From: Adiantum capillus-veneris
Taxonomy: Eukaryota; Streptophyta; Polypodiopsida; Polypodiales; Pteridaceae
Length of the DNA: 64,000 nt
Assembly (NCBI GenBank): GCA_014529385.2
Contig: CM043960.1
Coordinates: 117,934,043-117,998,042, forward strand
Direction: 5' to 3'
Made by a program: the position numbers and the translations under genes. This document shows, piece by piece, positions 21,075-33,429 of this stretch (position 1 is its first letter; each line of letters opens with the position of its first letter). The notes under the pieces are model-generated. The model was not told the DNA's origin, ran no database searches, and saw nothing but the letters and a program-made list of their open reading frames with translations.

Positions 21075-21300
21075 AACATAAACAAAAACGCACACACACA
21101 TACATAAACAAAGAATGCACACACACATTGAGAGAGGAAAAGAGAGAGAGAGCATGCATAAACAAAAAACGCACACATTGAGAGAGGAAAAGAGAGAGAG
21201 AACATGCATAAACAAAAAACGCACACATTGAGAGAGGAAAAGAGAGAAAATATGCATAAACAAAAAAACGCACACACATTGAGAGAGAAAGAGAGAGAAA
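20870..21300. repeat. AC/GA microsatellites and a 50-bp minisatellite in element D
   Basis: CT and AC tracts at 20845-20920 and 21010-21070 are followed by four to five copies of a roughly 50-bp unit (core 'cgcacacattgagagagg' then 'aaaagagagagagaacatgcataaac') at about 21085-21290. The open frames here come from the repeats. Confidence 0.88.
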
Positions 21301-21902
21301 CTAATTTAACGTCGTAGAAAACTAATTAAAATTAAAAGACCTAAAGATCCCTGTTAGTTTAGTTCTTTGTTTTTAATATAACATAATTTACGTTAGATTT
21401 AGATTTATGTTATAATTAGATTAGACTTAGGTTTATTTAGGTTTACCCACACACACACACACACACACACAAGAAGAAGAGAGTTTTAACGTCGTAGGAA
21501 ACTATCCCAAAAGACGTTAAAGATTAGGTTAGATGTAGATTTACGTTAAATTAGATTTATGTTTATTTTTAGTTAGATTTACGTTTATTTAGATTTACGC
21601 TTATTTACGTTAGATCGAGTCCACGCAAGAATTACTTACGGTTTAGGGTTTAGAGTTAGACGAACAGTGAAAAGATCTACTGTGAAAAGATGTTAAGATG
21701 CTGTGAAGTGCTACAGCTAGTGAAGAGGCAAAGGGGTTTTGTCCACTACATGCAGTATCATGTAGACGTGGGTCTGTAGATTTCTTGTACCCACAAATAT
21801 AGGTATTGACCAATAAAGACGAGATTATAACCCGGTGGTTCTGATCTCCGTGCACCTCTAGACCGAGGTGTGCGGGGATTGGACATGACTAGAGAATGTG
21901 AG

Positions 21903-21904
<2 letters not shown>

Positions 21905-21959
<55 letters not shown>
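21905..21959. repeat. (GA)n microsatellite
   Basis: Uninterrupted GA run upstream of the transposase start. Confidence 0.95.
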
Positions 21960-21962
<3 letters not shown>

Positions 21963-22024
21963 GACAAAGAATTCCAATAGAATATTAAATTTTTTGTCCA
22001 GGTTATAAGATTTTTATCCTCATT

Positions 22025-25000
22025 ATGAGTAGTGACGAGGATGTGGGACCGTCCAACCGAAACACCTATCTCTCAACGAGGGTCTTATGTCCTTGTAATC
22101 AATGCAAGCATGCTGTGCGACGGACAAGACGTGTTTCTTTGCAGCACGTTCGCGAATTTGGCGAGTTCGATCCATCTATTATAGATCGAGTTGTTGCCAA
22201 TTATAACTCGTTCGGACTCTGACGCTGGCCAACAAGCAGCAATCTTGCAACCCAATATACGTGTACGCAGGCGCTTTGGTCAAGCAGCATATGTGAGGCC
22301 ACAAGATGTAGCCTCTGACAGCTCGGGGGATGGTCATGCAGAGCACATTCCCAACGAGGCAATGTTTGAGCCCGAGATTGATGAAATGATCGAGACGATC
22401 ATGGATTCAGAAAGGCTTATCTATGATGATGTGAAAAGTGAAGCCGATACGCCATTGTATAATGGAGCACATATGTCTAGATTGAAAGCACTCCTGGTTC
22501 TTCTCAACATGCAGGCAAAGTTTGGATGGAGTGACACTAGCGTCACAACGCTTTTCAGGTGATCTATTACAATTAGTTTACTTTAATAAAACTCTAAATG
22601 TATAATGATCTGATAGATTTTTACACGACTGTATCGTATTTTTATGTTGTGTAGATTGCTTAAAGAGCACATACTACCAGCTGACAATGTGATGCCAGAT
22701 TCCCGAGATGAAGCAAGAAAGATTTTGCGAAACTTGGGGATGGATTAAAATTCTATCCACGCTTGTCCTAATGACTGCATTCTTTTCAGAGGGGAATACA
22801 TAGACATGGAGAAGTGTCCGAAATGTGATTCCGAAAGATATCGAGTAGATCTCCACGGGACAAAAATTCCACAAAAGGTTTTGCGACATTTTCCTCTGCT
22901 TCCTCGCATCAAGAATTTCTTCGAATGTAAGTCCATGGCCGCCCTAGCATCATGGAATGAGGAGAATAAATCTTCGGATGGTGTGCTACGAATTCCTGCA
23001 GATTGCGCAGCCTGGAAACATATAGATGGAACATGGTCGGATTTTGCCAGGGAAGCTTGGAATTTGCGCTTAGGCCTGGCTATGGATGGCGTAAATCCAT
23101 TTGGTCAAAGATCAACATCTTACAGTGTATGGCCCGTTGTCATCGTCAACTACAACATTCCCCCATTGTTGACTACGAAGAAGGGGCACCTATGGCTAAG
23201 CTTGATTGTGCCAGGGCGATATAAAGTGGAGAATATGGATGTGTATCTTCGTCCACTATTGGAAGAGCTACAACAATTGTGGATTGGCATAGAGGTCATG
23301 GATATGAGCCGACACACAAGACGACGGAATGCTTTGATCAGAGGCATTCTAATGTGGACCATGCATGACTATCCCGGGCTAACAGAATGCTCAGGTGACC
23401 TATTGACACTCCTCACTCAGACACTATAAATCTTGTTTTTTCCCATAGTTGATCTATTATCATGTGTATACATGCAGGGCTTCAAACAAGCGGATACAGA
23501 GCATGTGTCACATGTGGACCTAGAATGAATGCACGTAGGGCGCCCTCACTGAAGAAGCAAATCTACGAAGGTCATCAAGCGTATCTTCCAGAGAATCATG
23601 TGTTACGCGACGGCTTTTTGGGAAGAGAGCCACCAAGGATGTCTGCACAAGCATGGTTAGAGCAGAAGGAGATGTGCGATGATGGATTGCCTCCAGGGAT
23701 GAAGAGACTATCTCTATGGTATGAGTTACCATACTGGCCCCGACTCATGATCAATCACTTACTCGATCCAATGCACATATTCAAGAATGTGGGTAATCTA
23801 CTATGGGACCATCTGACCGGAAAGAAAGATACTTTGGGAGCCAGAGTTGAACTTAGAAATGTGGATCGTATGGAGCAATATTGGCCGCAAACAGGGTCTG
23901 ATGGATCGATAAAACTCCCTAAAGCACCATGGATTTTCACAGAAGCCCAAGAACACAAAGTAAAAGAGACCATTCGATCTTTGCGGACCCCCACTCGCGT
24001 AATGCACTCGCTCTGAACGTGTTTTACTAAAGAAGGAAAGCTTACCGGTTTGAAGTCACACGATTGGCATAAAATGTGTCAGGTACGTTCATAGTGGACT
24101 TTAATATCATTGCATAAAATGTGGACTTTAATATCATTGCTGCACATACTTTACAGTTTATTTTACCGGTTTCCATTGAGGGATGTTTGTCTCTCGACAT
24201 CCGTAACACAATCTACAAACTTGCAAAGCTGGTGCAATGGATCTCACAAAAGGAGATCAGCGTAGACTCCATACCATTCGCCAAACTAAATGCTGCGGAG
24301 CTTGTGTGCATGTTTGAGAAACATTTTCCTACTACCATGCTAACCATTCAGGTGCATCTTCTTGTTCACATAGTTGATGAGGTGGAAATAGCTAGCACAG
24401 TTCATTCCAGATGGATGTTCTTCTTAGAATGTTTCATGAAAACGCTTAAGGAATATGTGCGTCAAAAGGCACGTCCGGAGGGTAGCATGGCAGAAGTTTG
24501 GTTGGTATCAGAGTCCCTAGTGTACATTGGAGAGTGGCTAGACGGATTTGATAAAGCCCGGGACACGCTATGGCGAACCATAGATGATGAGCGCATATCT
24601 GGGATTTTCATGTGCAATCTCGGTGTTGAGAAGAAGATGACGGAAGATCTAGAGGCTAAAATCAACCGATTTTGCATGCTTCACAATCCAGTGATGCAAA
24701 AGTGGATTTCACAATATGAGGATGCAAAGCAAGAGCGACAAAGGGCACGAATCGAGTGGAGACGGGGAAGAAGACCACTGATGCACTATCCGACGGTTCT
24801 GGAGAGCCTACCAACATTCATGAGCTTAAGATGGTTGCACAACCAATTGAAAAGCGCACAACAATGCGGTGACGAAGTGACTGAGGAAGAGTGGGAGTAC
24901 TCTCGGGGTTGCGCGACCAAGGTAAGTTTGCAATGTATGACTAGCTAGTGACTTTATTTCTAAACGTTTGAACGGCCACTCATAATCTTTGTTCGTTGTA

Positions 25001-25754
25001 GTATAAGTCATACACAACAGCATGGTGTAAAGGTCAAAATTTTAGGGTGGAACGGATCGACAAAAAGCGTTTTACTCAAGATTGTGGAATCATGGCAAAA
25101 TTTGAACAGTCTAGTCAACGACGTTCCTCTGATGCAGATCCTATGGTGGCGGAACTCACTTACTTCGGCACGCTACAAGAGATTTTGAGGATCGATTACA
25201 GAGGATTTTTTGTCGACTTGTTCGACGTGCAATGGTTCAAGATAATCATGGAGGGTCGCAATGCTACTGTGCGTAGAGGAGAGTCTGGTTTTCTTGAGGT
25301 GGATTCTACTAAGAAATGGACTGACCTAAGAGACACTTTCGTACTACCCGAGCATTGTGAACAAGTAAGTATGTAAATAGTTAACATCCCCCTTTTACAA
25401 GTTATGTGCTTGAAAGCTCTCATGTAAGTTATGTGGCTCTGACAGGTAATATTTCATCCTACAAAGTCTACATCAAACTGGTGGTACGTCATAGAGGTAG
25501 CCCCTCGTAGTGCAAGGACGTATGAAGGCTACCATGTGCCAATCACAACGGCATCAATGGAGGAGATCAGAGAAGATGCTCAATCAGAAGCCGCTGCGGT
25601 GGTGCCAGACGAGCATCAAGATGCTACTACTCTATATGGGCTGCATGCAGAGGAGCTACAAAATGAAACAGAGGATATGTGTTTAAACGGAGAGCTCTAT
25701 ATAGATATAGGAAGTTATGCTGAGTTATGCGAGGATGAGAGAGAGATCTCTTAA
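22025..25754 (+). pseudogene. CACTA tnp2-type transposase of element D
   Basis: This is the catalytic transposase gene. The ATG at 22025 opens a transposase-associated domain (STRVLCPCNQCKH). The tnp2 core lies in exons 22655-23394 and 23478-24082 (WPVVIVNYNIPP, GRYKVENMDVYLRPL, HDYPGLTECSG, GYRACVTCGP, LLDPMHIFKNV). A DUF4218-like region follows at 24157-24921 (HFPTTMLTIQVHLLVHIVDEVE, RPEGSMAEVWLVSESL) and a DUF4216-like region at 25002-25364 and 25446-25754. Introns with GT-AG ends: 22560-22654, 23395-23477, 24083-24156, 24922-25001, 25365-25445. Disruptions are a frame change near 22200, TAA at 22746, and TGA at 24014 where CGA is likely. Domain order is complete for the family, so the copy decayed recently. 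Confidence 0.88.
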
Positions 25755-26026
25755 AGCCACAAATATTGTATTTGAACAATTTTGCTCCGTGTTGTAAAAG
25801 CTCTGGCTCTCTAAGTACCTTCCATGGTGTATAACGCTCTTTTCTACTCGCACTCACATCTTTTGATTGAAAATTCTGAGTTTTCGACTTGCCTCTTCTA
25901 TCACTCAATTCATTGCGTCATTGTATTTATATGCATCATTACGTCATTGTATTTATTGGTCTTTGCGTCATTGTCTACTCTGTTCATTCAATATTAAGTT
26001 TAAATATTCGTGTGTTTAATGCAGGT

Positions 26027-27335
26027 ATGGATGATGAGGAGTTTCTTTCTTCTTTTTCACCGTAGCAGAGACAGTGGTACGTGGAGCGTCATCGCTCAGG
26101 CGCATCATCGCACGTTCCTACTCCATCCGCATCTCCCTCTCTTTCGGAGCATTCGGCGCGTTCCGAAGCTTCGGCGTCGACGAGACGATCTTCACACTCG
26201 TCTAGACACCGACGCTCTAGTGGTGGCGGTGGCGGTTGTTGTGGGGATTCCTCCGCCGATGCCTCCACACCGCCTCGTGTTCGACGAGGCTCTTTACCCT
26301 CCCCTTCTTTGCCCGCCCCCACACCAACCACAGCATCGCCATCTACGCTAGGTTTTGCGCGGCTGACTGTTCTTAGCAGCTACACACCTCTACCTACTCC
26401 GCCAGGAGCCACCCCACTCGACACTCCTCGCTTCGGGGCCCAGACGCCGGTGGAGACACCTGACGTCCGTACCCCCATCGACACGCCGCTAGAGACCCCT
26501 GCCGGGACACCCAGGTTCACACGTCACCGACCAGAGGGCTTGCCTTACTCCGTCGACTTCAGCGGCGGCATCATCATGGATGATGACGGCAAGAAGGTGA
26601 TCTCGCGCATGCGTGGTCTTTGCTCTCAGCTGTTTAGACACTACATACTAAACAAATGGAGTGAAGTACCAAGTGATTTAAAAAACAGAGTCATTAGCAT
26701 ACTTCATGATGAGTTTCCCGTTCCAACACGAGATCAACGCTTTAATGAAGACCTGATGAAGATTCGATGCGCGAATACTGCAAACACAAGCGTTTCGAAG
26801 TGCAAAAAGCAATCAAGCATGGGTGGAACAGGCCAGATTGGCTGACCAAAGAAGATTGGAAGAATGTGAAGAAAGCAGCGTGCGAGAATCCCGACAAGTG
26901 GAAGCAACAAAAGGATGCAGCCAGAGCGCGAGTAGAGGCAGGGAGCTCGCACCACTTGGGAAGCGGTGGATGGGCATCATTTGAGGCCGATTTTGTAAGT
27001 GTTTTCGCATTGCTCTTTATGTTCGATAGTTTAGGGTTTATGAGTTTTTTAATTCTAACATAATGAAATCTTTGTATGTTTCGACAGTGGTCAATGACAG
27101 GACGTGATCCCACACCGTACGAGCGCGAGTACGCAGGCAGGAAGGGCTTAAACGCCCTGATGGACATTCTCAGTTCTCGCGGCGGCATGGTTAGTATTAG
27201 GGTTTACTCTTTTCTATTTTTTGTATTGTTTTATAAATGTCGTTATATGTTTATACTTACTGAAAGTTGTCTTATTGTCTTTTTTTGCAGAATCCGACAG
27301 ATACGCCGCTTGGACGCGATGAGACGTCTGACTAG
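26027..27335 (+). pseudogene. Second CACTA gene of element D (plant transposase, Ptta/En-Spm domain)
   Basis: Probably the DNA-binding accessory protein of the element, comparable to TnpA. ATG at 26027 gives MDDEEFLSS, then an in-frame TAG at 26063 (Q expected). The frame continues through a Ser/Arg- and Pro/Thr-rich region with repeated TPxxTP motifs (26380-26515). A conserved domain follows: LFRHYILNKWSEVP, then after a one-base frameshift near 26760, KHGWNRPDWLTKEDWKNV and an HHLGSGG box. Introns 26995-27087 and 27190-27290 have GT-AG ends and keep frame. The last exon ends TSD-stop at 27333-27335. Domain assignment is from recognition of the W-rich region and GS box. The GC-rich 5' part contrasts with its AT-rich surroundings. 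Confidence 0.78.
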
Positions 27336-27708
27336 ACGATGTCAGTTTAGCCGTAGCTAGATAGCATTAGTTTAGGGTTTCTCATAGCTTATGTATCATG
27401 AGACGGATTTTATACGTCTTTTTGAACCATGTATATTATTACATTTGTCACCGCAGTTCATTTTGCCAATCAATTCTTTATGCCTATGATGTTGTACAAT
27501 TGTCATTATTACATTTGCCAATCAATTCATTTTGCCTATGATGTGTACAATTGTCAATTTTACGCTTGTCAATTTTGCAAACAATGCATCTTGTGGGTGA
27601 CTATTTTGGGTCTATTATCTACCCTTGCACTTTTTTTAAAAAGTGAATCAAGTACAATATGGTTGATGGGTGGTAGGGCATTCAATGCCCTGTCACCAAA
27701 AAAAATTT

Positions 27709-27936
27709 CTCTCGGGCGTCGCTATAACCGTCGCTAGTTATGGCTCTGTAGAGTCGCTATGAGCGTCGCTATAGACTTCTGTGTAAACGTCGCTATAACC
27801 TTCGCTATGAGCGTCTCTATATAGCGACGCTATTAGCGTCGCTACAAGAGCGTCGCTATTAGCGACGGTTTTAGCGACGCCGGGGGTTATAAAAACCCAG
27901 TGTATTTCCGTCGCTAACAGCGTCACAAGAGCACAC
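27709..27936. repeat. Right subterminal GCGACGCT repeats of element D
   Basis: A dense array of about a dozen GCGTCGCTAT/AGCGACGC motifs in both orientations, running up to the right terminal inverted repeat. Confidence 0.9.
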
Positions 27937-27953
27937 AACCTCTTGTAGTGATT

Positions 27954-28465
27954 TGAGTGTGTGTGATGACTTCTTGCTTATTATCGACCACTCCTACTAT
28001 GAGCACTCGATTTATGATATTTAACATCTCTAATTAGGTTGATTAAGTAGGTTCTTAATCTTGTGATTAGAGTATGTGACCTATTGTTTGCTCACTATGG
28101 ATGGGTTTAATGAAACTCAAGCACCATTCACCTTGTGTGTGTAGCTTTGTGGTGATTGGAGAAGCCAACACCAATGCAATTAGTGCATGCTTGTCAAGAG
28201 TGTCCTTTAAAATTCTAGTCTATGGCAAGTTGGACTTTGGTGGGCTTAATGTGTGTAGGTGATGCTTGATTGATGATTATGGCGTGATTAGAGTGAGTGA
28301 TTCATGGCTAATGTCTACTACATTGGAAGAGCATTCTCTTGAATCCTCTCATTTGATACATCCAATGATGGTCATGCTTCCATGGCCTAGCCGGGTTGTC
28401 GATCCTAGGATTGATAACTTTGTTGGTCTTGGGTTGATTAGGTAATGCTACGAGTACCCCCAACA
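27954..28465 (+). repeat. 3' LTR of element B, piece 3 of 3
   Basis: Homologous to 850-1387 and ends TACCCCCAACA like the 5' LTR. It is followed by ATCAA, the target duplication partner of 402-406. Confidence 0.92.
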
Positions 28466-28901
28466 ATCAAAGCCGTCAATATTATTCTACTCTCTTTATT
28501 ATTGGCAGCCATGCTAACTAAATTTATATATATGCTACTTTGTGCTTTGGAAACCTTAAAACTTTAGTTGCTACTCCTCTTACCTTTTGAAAATTAGCTC
28601 TCATGCTCCCATGGTTTAGAGGCTATTGATTGCAAAGAGTAGTGAAGAGGGTCTAACAATGCTTGGTTGATTATGGTTCCTATTGAGCTTGCTAGTAACT
28701 CAATAATAATGGTTAAGCCAAAGGCAAGCCCTGAAAGACTCCATTATTAAGTCTATAGCTCTAACAATGTAACTCAAACTTAGTTCATTCCAATCAGGAT
28801 AATAAATCGTTGTCCCACTTACCCTCTTGGAATGAAAAACTCAAACCTTTCATGGATAACTTAAGGACCTCTCTTCTCAAACAAGAAAAGAGAAACCAAT
28901 A
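28466..28901 (-). pseudogene. 5' interior and gag start of LTR element A1
   Basis: Read leftward from the primer site, it matches the region after the primer site of the plus-strand relative (51088-51545). Shared blocks include GGTTTCTCTTTTCTTG, GAGGTCCT(C/T)AAG and GGGCTTGCCT. Its last codons (NIDGFD) run in frame into the gag piece at 1-406 once B and one target copy are removed. It is degenerate. Confidence 0.82.
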
Positions 28902-28913
28902 GCTGTGACACCA
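28902..28913 (-). other. Degenerate tRNA-iMet primer-binding site of A1
   Basis: The minus strand reads TGGTGTCACAGC, 10 of 12 matching the plant standard TGGTATCAGAGC, and abuts the LTR. Confidence 0.72.
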
Positions 28914-30432
28914 TGTAATGGAATATGGCTAATAACATTGATTGTAGTGGCATTAAAGTAACAATAGTGAGCATTTCCTTAAGAGGATTCTTAATGAACA
29001 TAAGGAGATTACTTGATTGAAGGTAGCAAAATAAACATTATACCTAGTTAGCTTGGCATGAACAATACTTGCAAAAGAGAGAAAGAATTAGAGAAATTGA
29101 CAACAGTTGAGGACCGGATTTACTTGAAGCTAGTCCCCCCTCTAAATGGCTTTTGTATCATAGATTCTCCCTTGAACAGAGACTTGGTACAATACATGCT
29201 ATGTGTTCCTTGAGACCTTGTTGTTGATGCCATGAATATGGTAGTCTTCATGTACCAATATTATGCATGTTACTAACTTGCAAAAACATTAACTTTTCCC
29301 CGGCATCAATCTTAAGACCTAAAACACCTTCAAAGGTGGAGAGAGCTAGCAGTAGAGAGTGAGGAATTAGATGAAGAAAAGAAGATGTATCTCTACAAGA
29401 AAGAAGTAGTTTCCTCACATATAATCACTCTTAGAGCATAGCTTAGCATAGGGATAATGAAGCTGGAGAGTTTGATAATATTTTCTTTAAGCATCACTCT
29501 TGGTTGGATTTGCATTCCATAGCCAAGGTGTGTTGGTGTAGGCTCTCCACTTCTCAAGCTTGGAGAAGGAGATGACTTGCGTGCACAACACACAATGGGG
29601 GAGCGTGTGTCTTGTGGAGTATATGAGATAAAGAGAGAGAGAGAGGATTTGATTTTTCTACTTTACTCTTGATACAAGCCTATTGATTCAATCCTTGGGC
29701 TAGCCAATGAAAGACTCTAGTCATAACAAGAAACGGGTGTAGCATTTGGACAAGTTTCCTCCTTTCCCCCTTTTGAGAGAAAGATCAAAATTATTTGATT
29801 GTAGCATTTGAACAAGTGTCCTCCTTTCCCCCCTTCAAGAAAAAGATATTAATTATTTAATTAAATTTGAATTCTCATTGGCCCTTCCTATAGGTCATCC
29901 AATATGATTCAGGCACATTATGAGGGCAATATTGCTAGGGACCTGACATGTGGCCTTGCCTTAATTCCTCTTGAATCTTGGGCTTGCCTTGAGTGTGTGT
30001 GTGAGTGTTCTCTTATGATGCCCCTACTTTTAGGGCTCATCTTTGACGTGAACACCTCAAGAACCTTAGTCATTAATCATGACAAGCACCTCAAGCACCT
30101 CAAGCACCTTACACATGTTTAGCTTGCCTAAGGTCTATAGTACCTAAAGGTCCTAGGTCTAAGGACTTTTAACACTAACCTTTGGAGGTATTTAATGAAG
30201 ATAATCCTAAGGTATTTTAAGCTCCATTATTCGCTCATTGTTCTTTGGTAGACAACCTCCTTTTTGGACCCTCAATAAGATGTAGCTTTCTCTCCCTTTG
30301 GTCACGTGTAGAGATAAGTTCAAAAGCACATATCTATGTTCTAACTCTTGCTCTTATTCATGTTCCCACATTAAATGATCATTTCAATATGAAAAAATCA
30401 TTTGGGATAGGCAGATATTAGATTTTATGACA
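28914..30432 (-). repeat. 5' LTR of element A1 (about 1.52 kb)
   Basis: Homologous to the LTRs at 46895-48562 (same orientation) and 49508-51086 (opposite orientation). Its minus-strand start TGTCATAAAATCTAATATC and its end CCATTACA correspond to TGTCATAATAATC and TGTTACA of the third copy. No coding content. GA repeats and short sequence such as 'cctcaagcacctcaagcacc' at 30088-30110 occur. Confidence 0.85.
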
Positions 30433-30845
30433 AGTGACCACTCTTGTGTTAGAGCTATTAGCTCATACAGTTGGGCTATTATTGTGTATCGTACACTTTT
30501 TGTAGTCTAATAGACTGCTTTTGTGTGACGTAAACTTCCAGTGATTTGTGTTTAGTAGTGTCCACACTTGTGTTAGAGTTTTTAACTCACACAATTGGAG
30601 TACTTTTTCATAACGTTAACTTTTAGGCGTCTTTTTTCTAAATTGAATGTACATTTATTCAGTTATTGATAACAAAGTCTTATTCCAAAATCATAATTAT
30701 TTAAAATTGTATATATCTCATTTGTTGCAACAAATCTTTCACTTTAAATATTTCCAAGTCTTGATTTTAAACATTTTCAAATTTTAGCATGTTCAAAATT
30801 TGAATTATTCTCTTGGTATTAATATATCATTGTTTATTTTAATAG
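30433..30845. other. AT-rich stretch without features
   Basis: Two imperfect copies of 'cttgtgttagag..tta.ctca.acaattgg' (30450-30475 and 30565-30600) are visible. I see nothing else. Confidence 0.5.
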
Positions 30846-33182
30846 CCATGCCAGAGACAAAGCTATCGCAAGCACATCAAAAATTTGTCAATGAAGCTAT
30901 TGTTTGCTACCTACACATTATGGAAGAGAAGTAGTTGCATTGATGTTTTGAAATTGTAGAGCCTTCTAGCTTCAATGATTTTGTTAACACGTTGACAAAA
31001 CCTTGCTTTGAGTGCTTACATCAATCATTCCCCACAATATCATTTGATATTGAAATTTTTAGTGGTGGTCAATTGTGGGGGCTTGTCAAGCAAGTTTTGG
31101 GCCAAGTCTTGGTTTCTTTTGATGCTGTGAAAAACCTTGAAGTTTTCTCTCTCCCTTTAGTAAGCAAAAGAATGCAATTGGTTCATCAATTGCCTGCATA
31201 AATGAAAGGCAAGAACGAGCTAGAAGGCCCTAGAAAAATATTGAGAGTGGCTAATTCTATCGAGCAATCCGCTGAGATAGAAGTGGAAACTCCCTCTCAG
31301 CCAATCAATGTAGAAGAAGTAGCCTAAGGTGATGATCCACTAGTATTGCACCTTCTACATGATCAACATGGTTTTCACTTGCAATCTCCCCAACTCAGAG
31401 AAGACAGATGGGCATATGTCAAGAAAGACTTGTGTATGCAGCTAAAGTATACAAGATCAAGCCACATGGGCCACTTGTTGCACAACAAGCCATGGAAGAA
31501 GCCACCACTTTAAACATCCAGCACCGAGGTATAATCCTACCACTTGGAATCGTGCGTCACTCCACACAGCCAATGCTTATCTTCAAATGAGGGAACGACG
31601 GCCATATGGAGTAGTGGATACAAGCATGTCACTCAGATGGAAGCAAGCTTGACATCAAAGATTTTTTGTAGATAGTATAAAGCACTTCCGAGACGATACC
31701 TTGCACATTGTCAATGCTCTATTGCAAACGTTGAAGTTCTTGCATCACCATGATTTTTTGCACAATGACCTTCAATCTCGCAACATTCTGTTGCATTTTG
31801 CTGACAAAGCTGTTTATTGTGGCATTACAAATTGGGACACTTCTAGCTTATTGCCAACTACAAAGACATTTCCAAAGCTAATAGATCTATCTTTGGAATG
31901 TCAAAACAATCACCTTCAAGACTACCCATGGGCTTCCCCCCGAGTGTATCTCCACCAACCCTCCTCCTTTTTCTAAAGCCACGGATGTATATTCTCTATA
32001 TTGGGTTCTAAAATGCATACTTAATTGCATGCCAGAGGCAAGTGATCGAGAGCAAAGATCCTTTGTAAAAAAATACATAGAACTCTTGATTTAGGCAAAG
32101 ATAGAAATCCCCAAAATTGACCTTGAGTTTTGATTTATCCCTTTGTATCAATGGAGACCACAGAGTTGGCATAAATATTGTATCTTGTTCTTATCTCCGA
32201 CCAAACAATGAATGAATACAAACAAATTTTCTTGGGTTGAAATTGTCAATGTATTTTAATGCAGTGTTAATTGAAGTATCACATCACAATGCAAGTGACA
32301 ATTTGATGTTTCTAAGTTCAAACTATCATTATATCAGTGAAATTGGTTTAAGTGACATTTGTATCATTGTCTACATATTGATTTGTCAATTTCAATTTGT
32401 AGTGGATTTGCATTGGTTATATGATTGTTGAATTTTGGTATTTTGGTATTTTGGTCGTAGATATGGATGAAGACCTTGATTTTGACGAGGCACAACAAAT
32501 TATCAACGTAGAGAAAATTTGATGTGGACAATCACCAGCATTCAAGAGGATGAATCAAAGCAAAAGGGAAATCCCTTGAGTCGCAAACAATGCAAAGACT
32601 TATGTTGAACCACTTTGTTTGGAATACAATTTTCAAAAAAAGTGGCCACGCAAAGGGAAATCCACCTGTAAAGCTCTCTGACTTGCAACATGTGGGCTTA
32701 ACTTGAGTTGTTTTGCAATGGTTTATCTGTCAACAATGAGCTATCCCCAATAATAACCAGATTTCCATATACTTCATTCAACAGTGCTATGCATATTATA
32801 TATTGGGCAAGAGAGTCAATTGGGATGATAAGCTTCCTAACGTAGGCATTGGGCTTAGCTGCATTGCTGACAAGGTTTTAGCACAGAACGAGAAAAGACC
32901 CCAACCATCACAAAAAAGCGTCCTTTTGATCTTCTACCAGCGGAACATAGGTTGAAGGTGTTAGAGCTTGAGACACAGCTTGATGCCACCAAAATAGAGC
33001 TTGCACTAGCTCAAAGCAAGCATGTGAAATACAACAAGAAGTTTGGTCCCCTTGCAGAAGATGATGTTAGAGCTGTCACAACCAATCTTGACGCATTGTT
33101 GGCTGCACTGACAAACTCTGCATCTCTTGGCTCTGATGAATTTTGCTTGAATAAGATTTTGGAAGATCTTGATGAGTTGTAA
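30846..33182 (+). pseudogene. Protein-kinase-like pseudogene
   Basis: This is the only sequence here that looks like a host-type gene. From ATG 30846 one frame runs for about 700 bp with scattered stops. Kinase landmarks then follow in order: AKVYKIKPHG (lysine strand), QQAMEEATTLNIQHRGIILPLG (helix C and beta4), FLHNDLQSRNILL at 31756 (catalytic loop, HND for HRD), GITNWDTSS at the DFG position, then after a frameshift WASPECIS (APE-like) and KATDVYSL. The last open part (32952-33182) encodes a helical tail, LELETQLDATKIELALAQ. Stops at 30928, 30937, 31199 and 31324 and the frameshift rule out a working gene. The DFG replacement suggests its ancestor may have been an atypical or pseudo-kinase. 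The subfamily is not recognised. Confidence 0.65.
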
Positions 33183-33429
33183 AAGCTCTACATTCTATTG
33201 TTGTAATCCTCCAAGCCAACTTTTTGTAATCATTATATATAATCAAATTTGATATTAAACGCTTTGTCTCTTTTTGATCGTGGTTATAAATTCTATATAG
33301 TAAGTATAAAATAAAAGTGATTGACAATCATACAACACAAAGTGACATGGAAAAAAGAGAGAGATCATAAGATATGGCTAGCAAACTCAAGCTGATTACA
33401 AGTATATTGTACCAAAGTTGTTTTTAAAC
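33183..33429. other. Intergenic AT-rich sequence
   Basis: Between the kinase-like pseudogene and the hAT remnant; no features seen. Confidence 0.5.

Larger units (their letters stand above)
20640..27950 (+). mobile_element. Element D: CACTA (En/Spm) DNA transposon, 7.3 kb
   Basis: The terminal inverted repeats are CACTACAAGAGGTT at 20640-20653 and its reverse complement at 27937-27950. The 3-bp target duplication is ATT (20637-20639 and 27951-27953), and the empty site is preserved in the 5' LTR of B (ctagatttgagtg near 845). Both subterminal regions are packed with copies of GCGACGCT in both orientations, the usual arrangement for transposase binding in this superfamily. Inside lie a tnp2-type transposase gene and a second gene with a plant transposase domain, both on the plus strand. 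Both carry stops or frameshifts, so this copy is probably non-autonomous although its ends look mobilisable. Confidence 0.96.
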
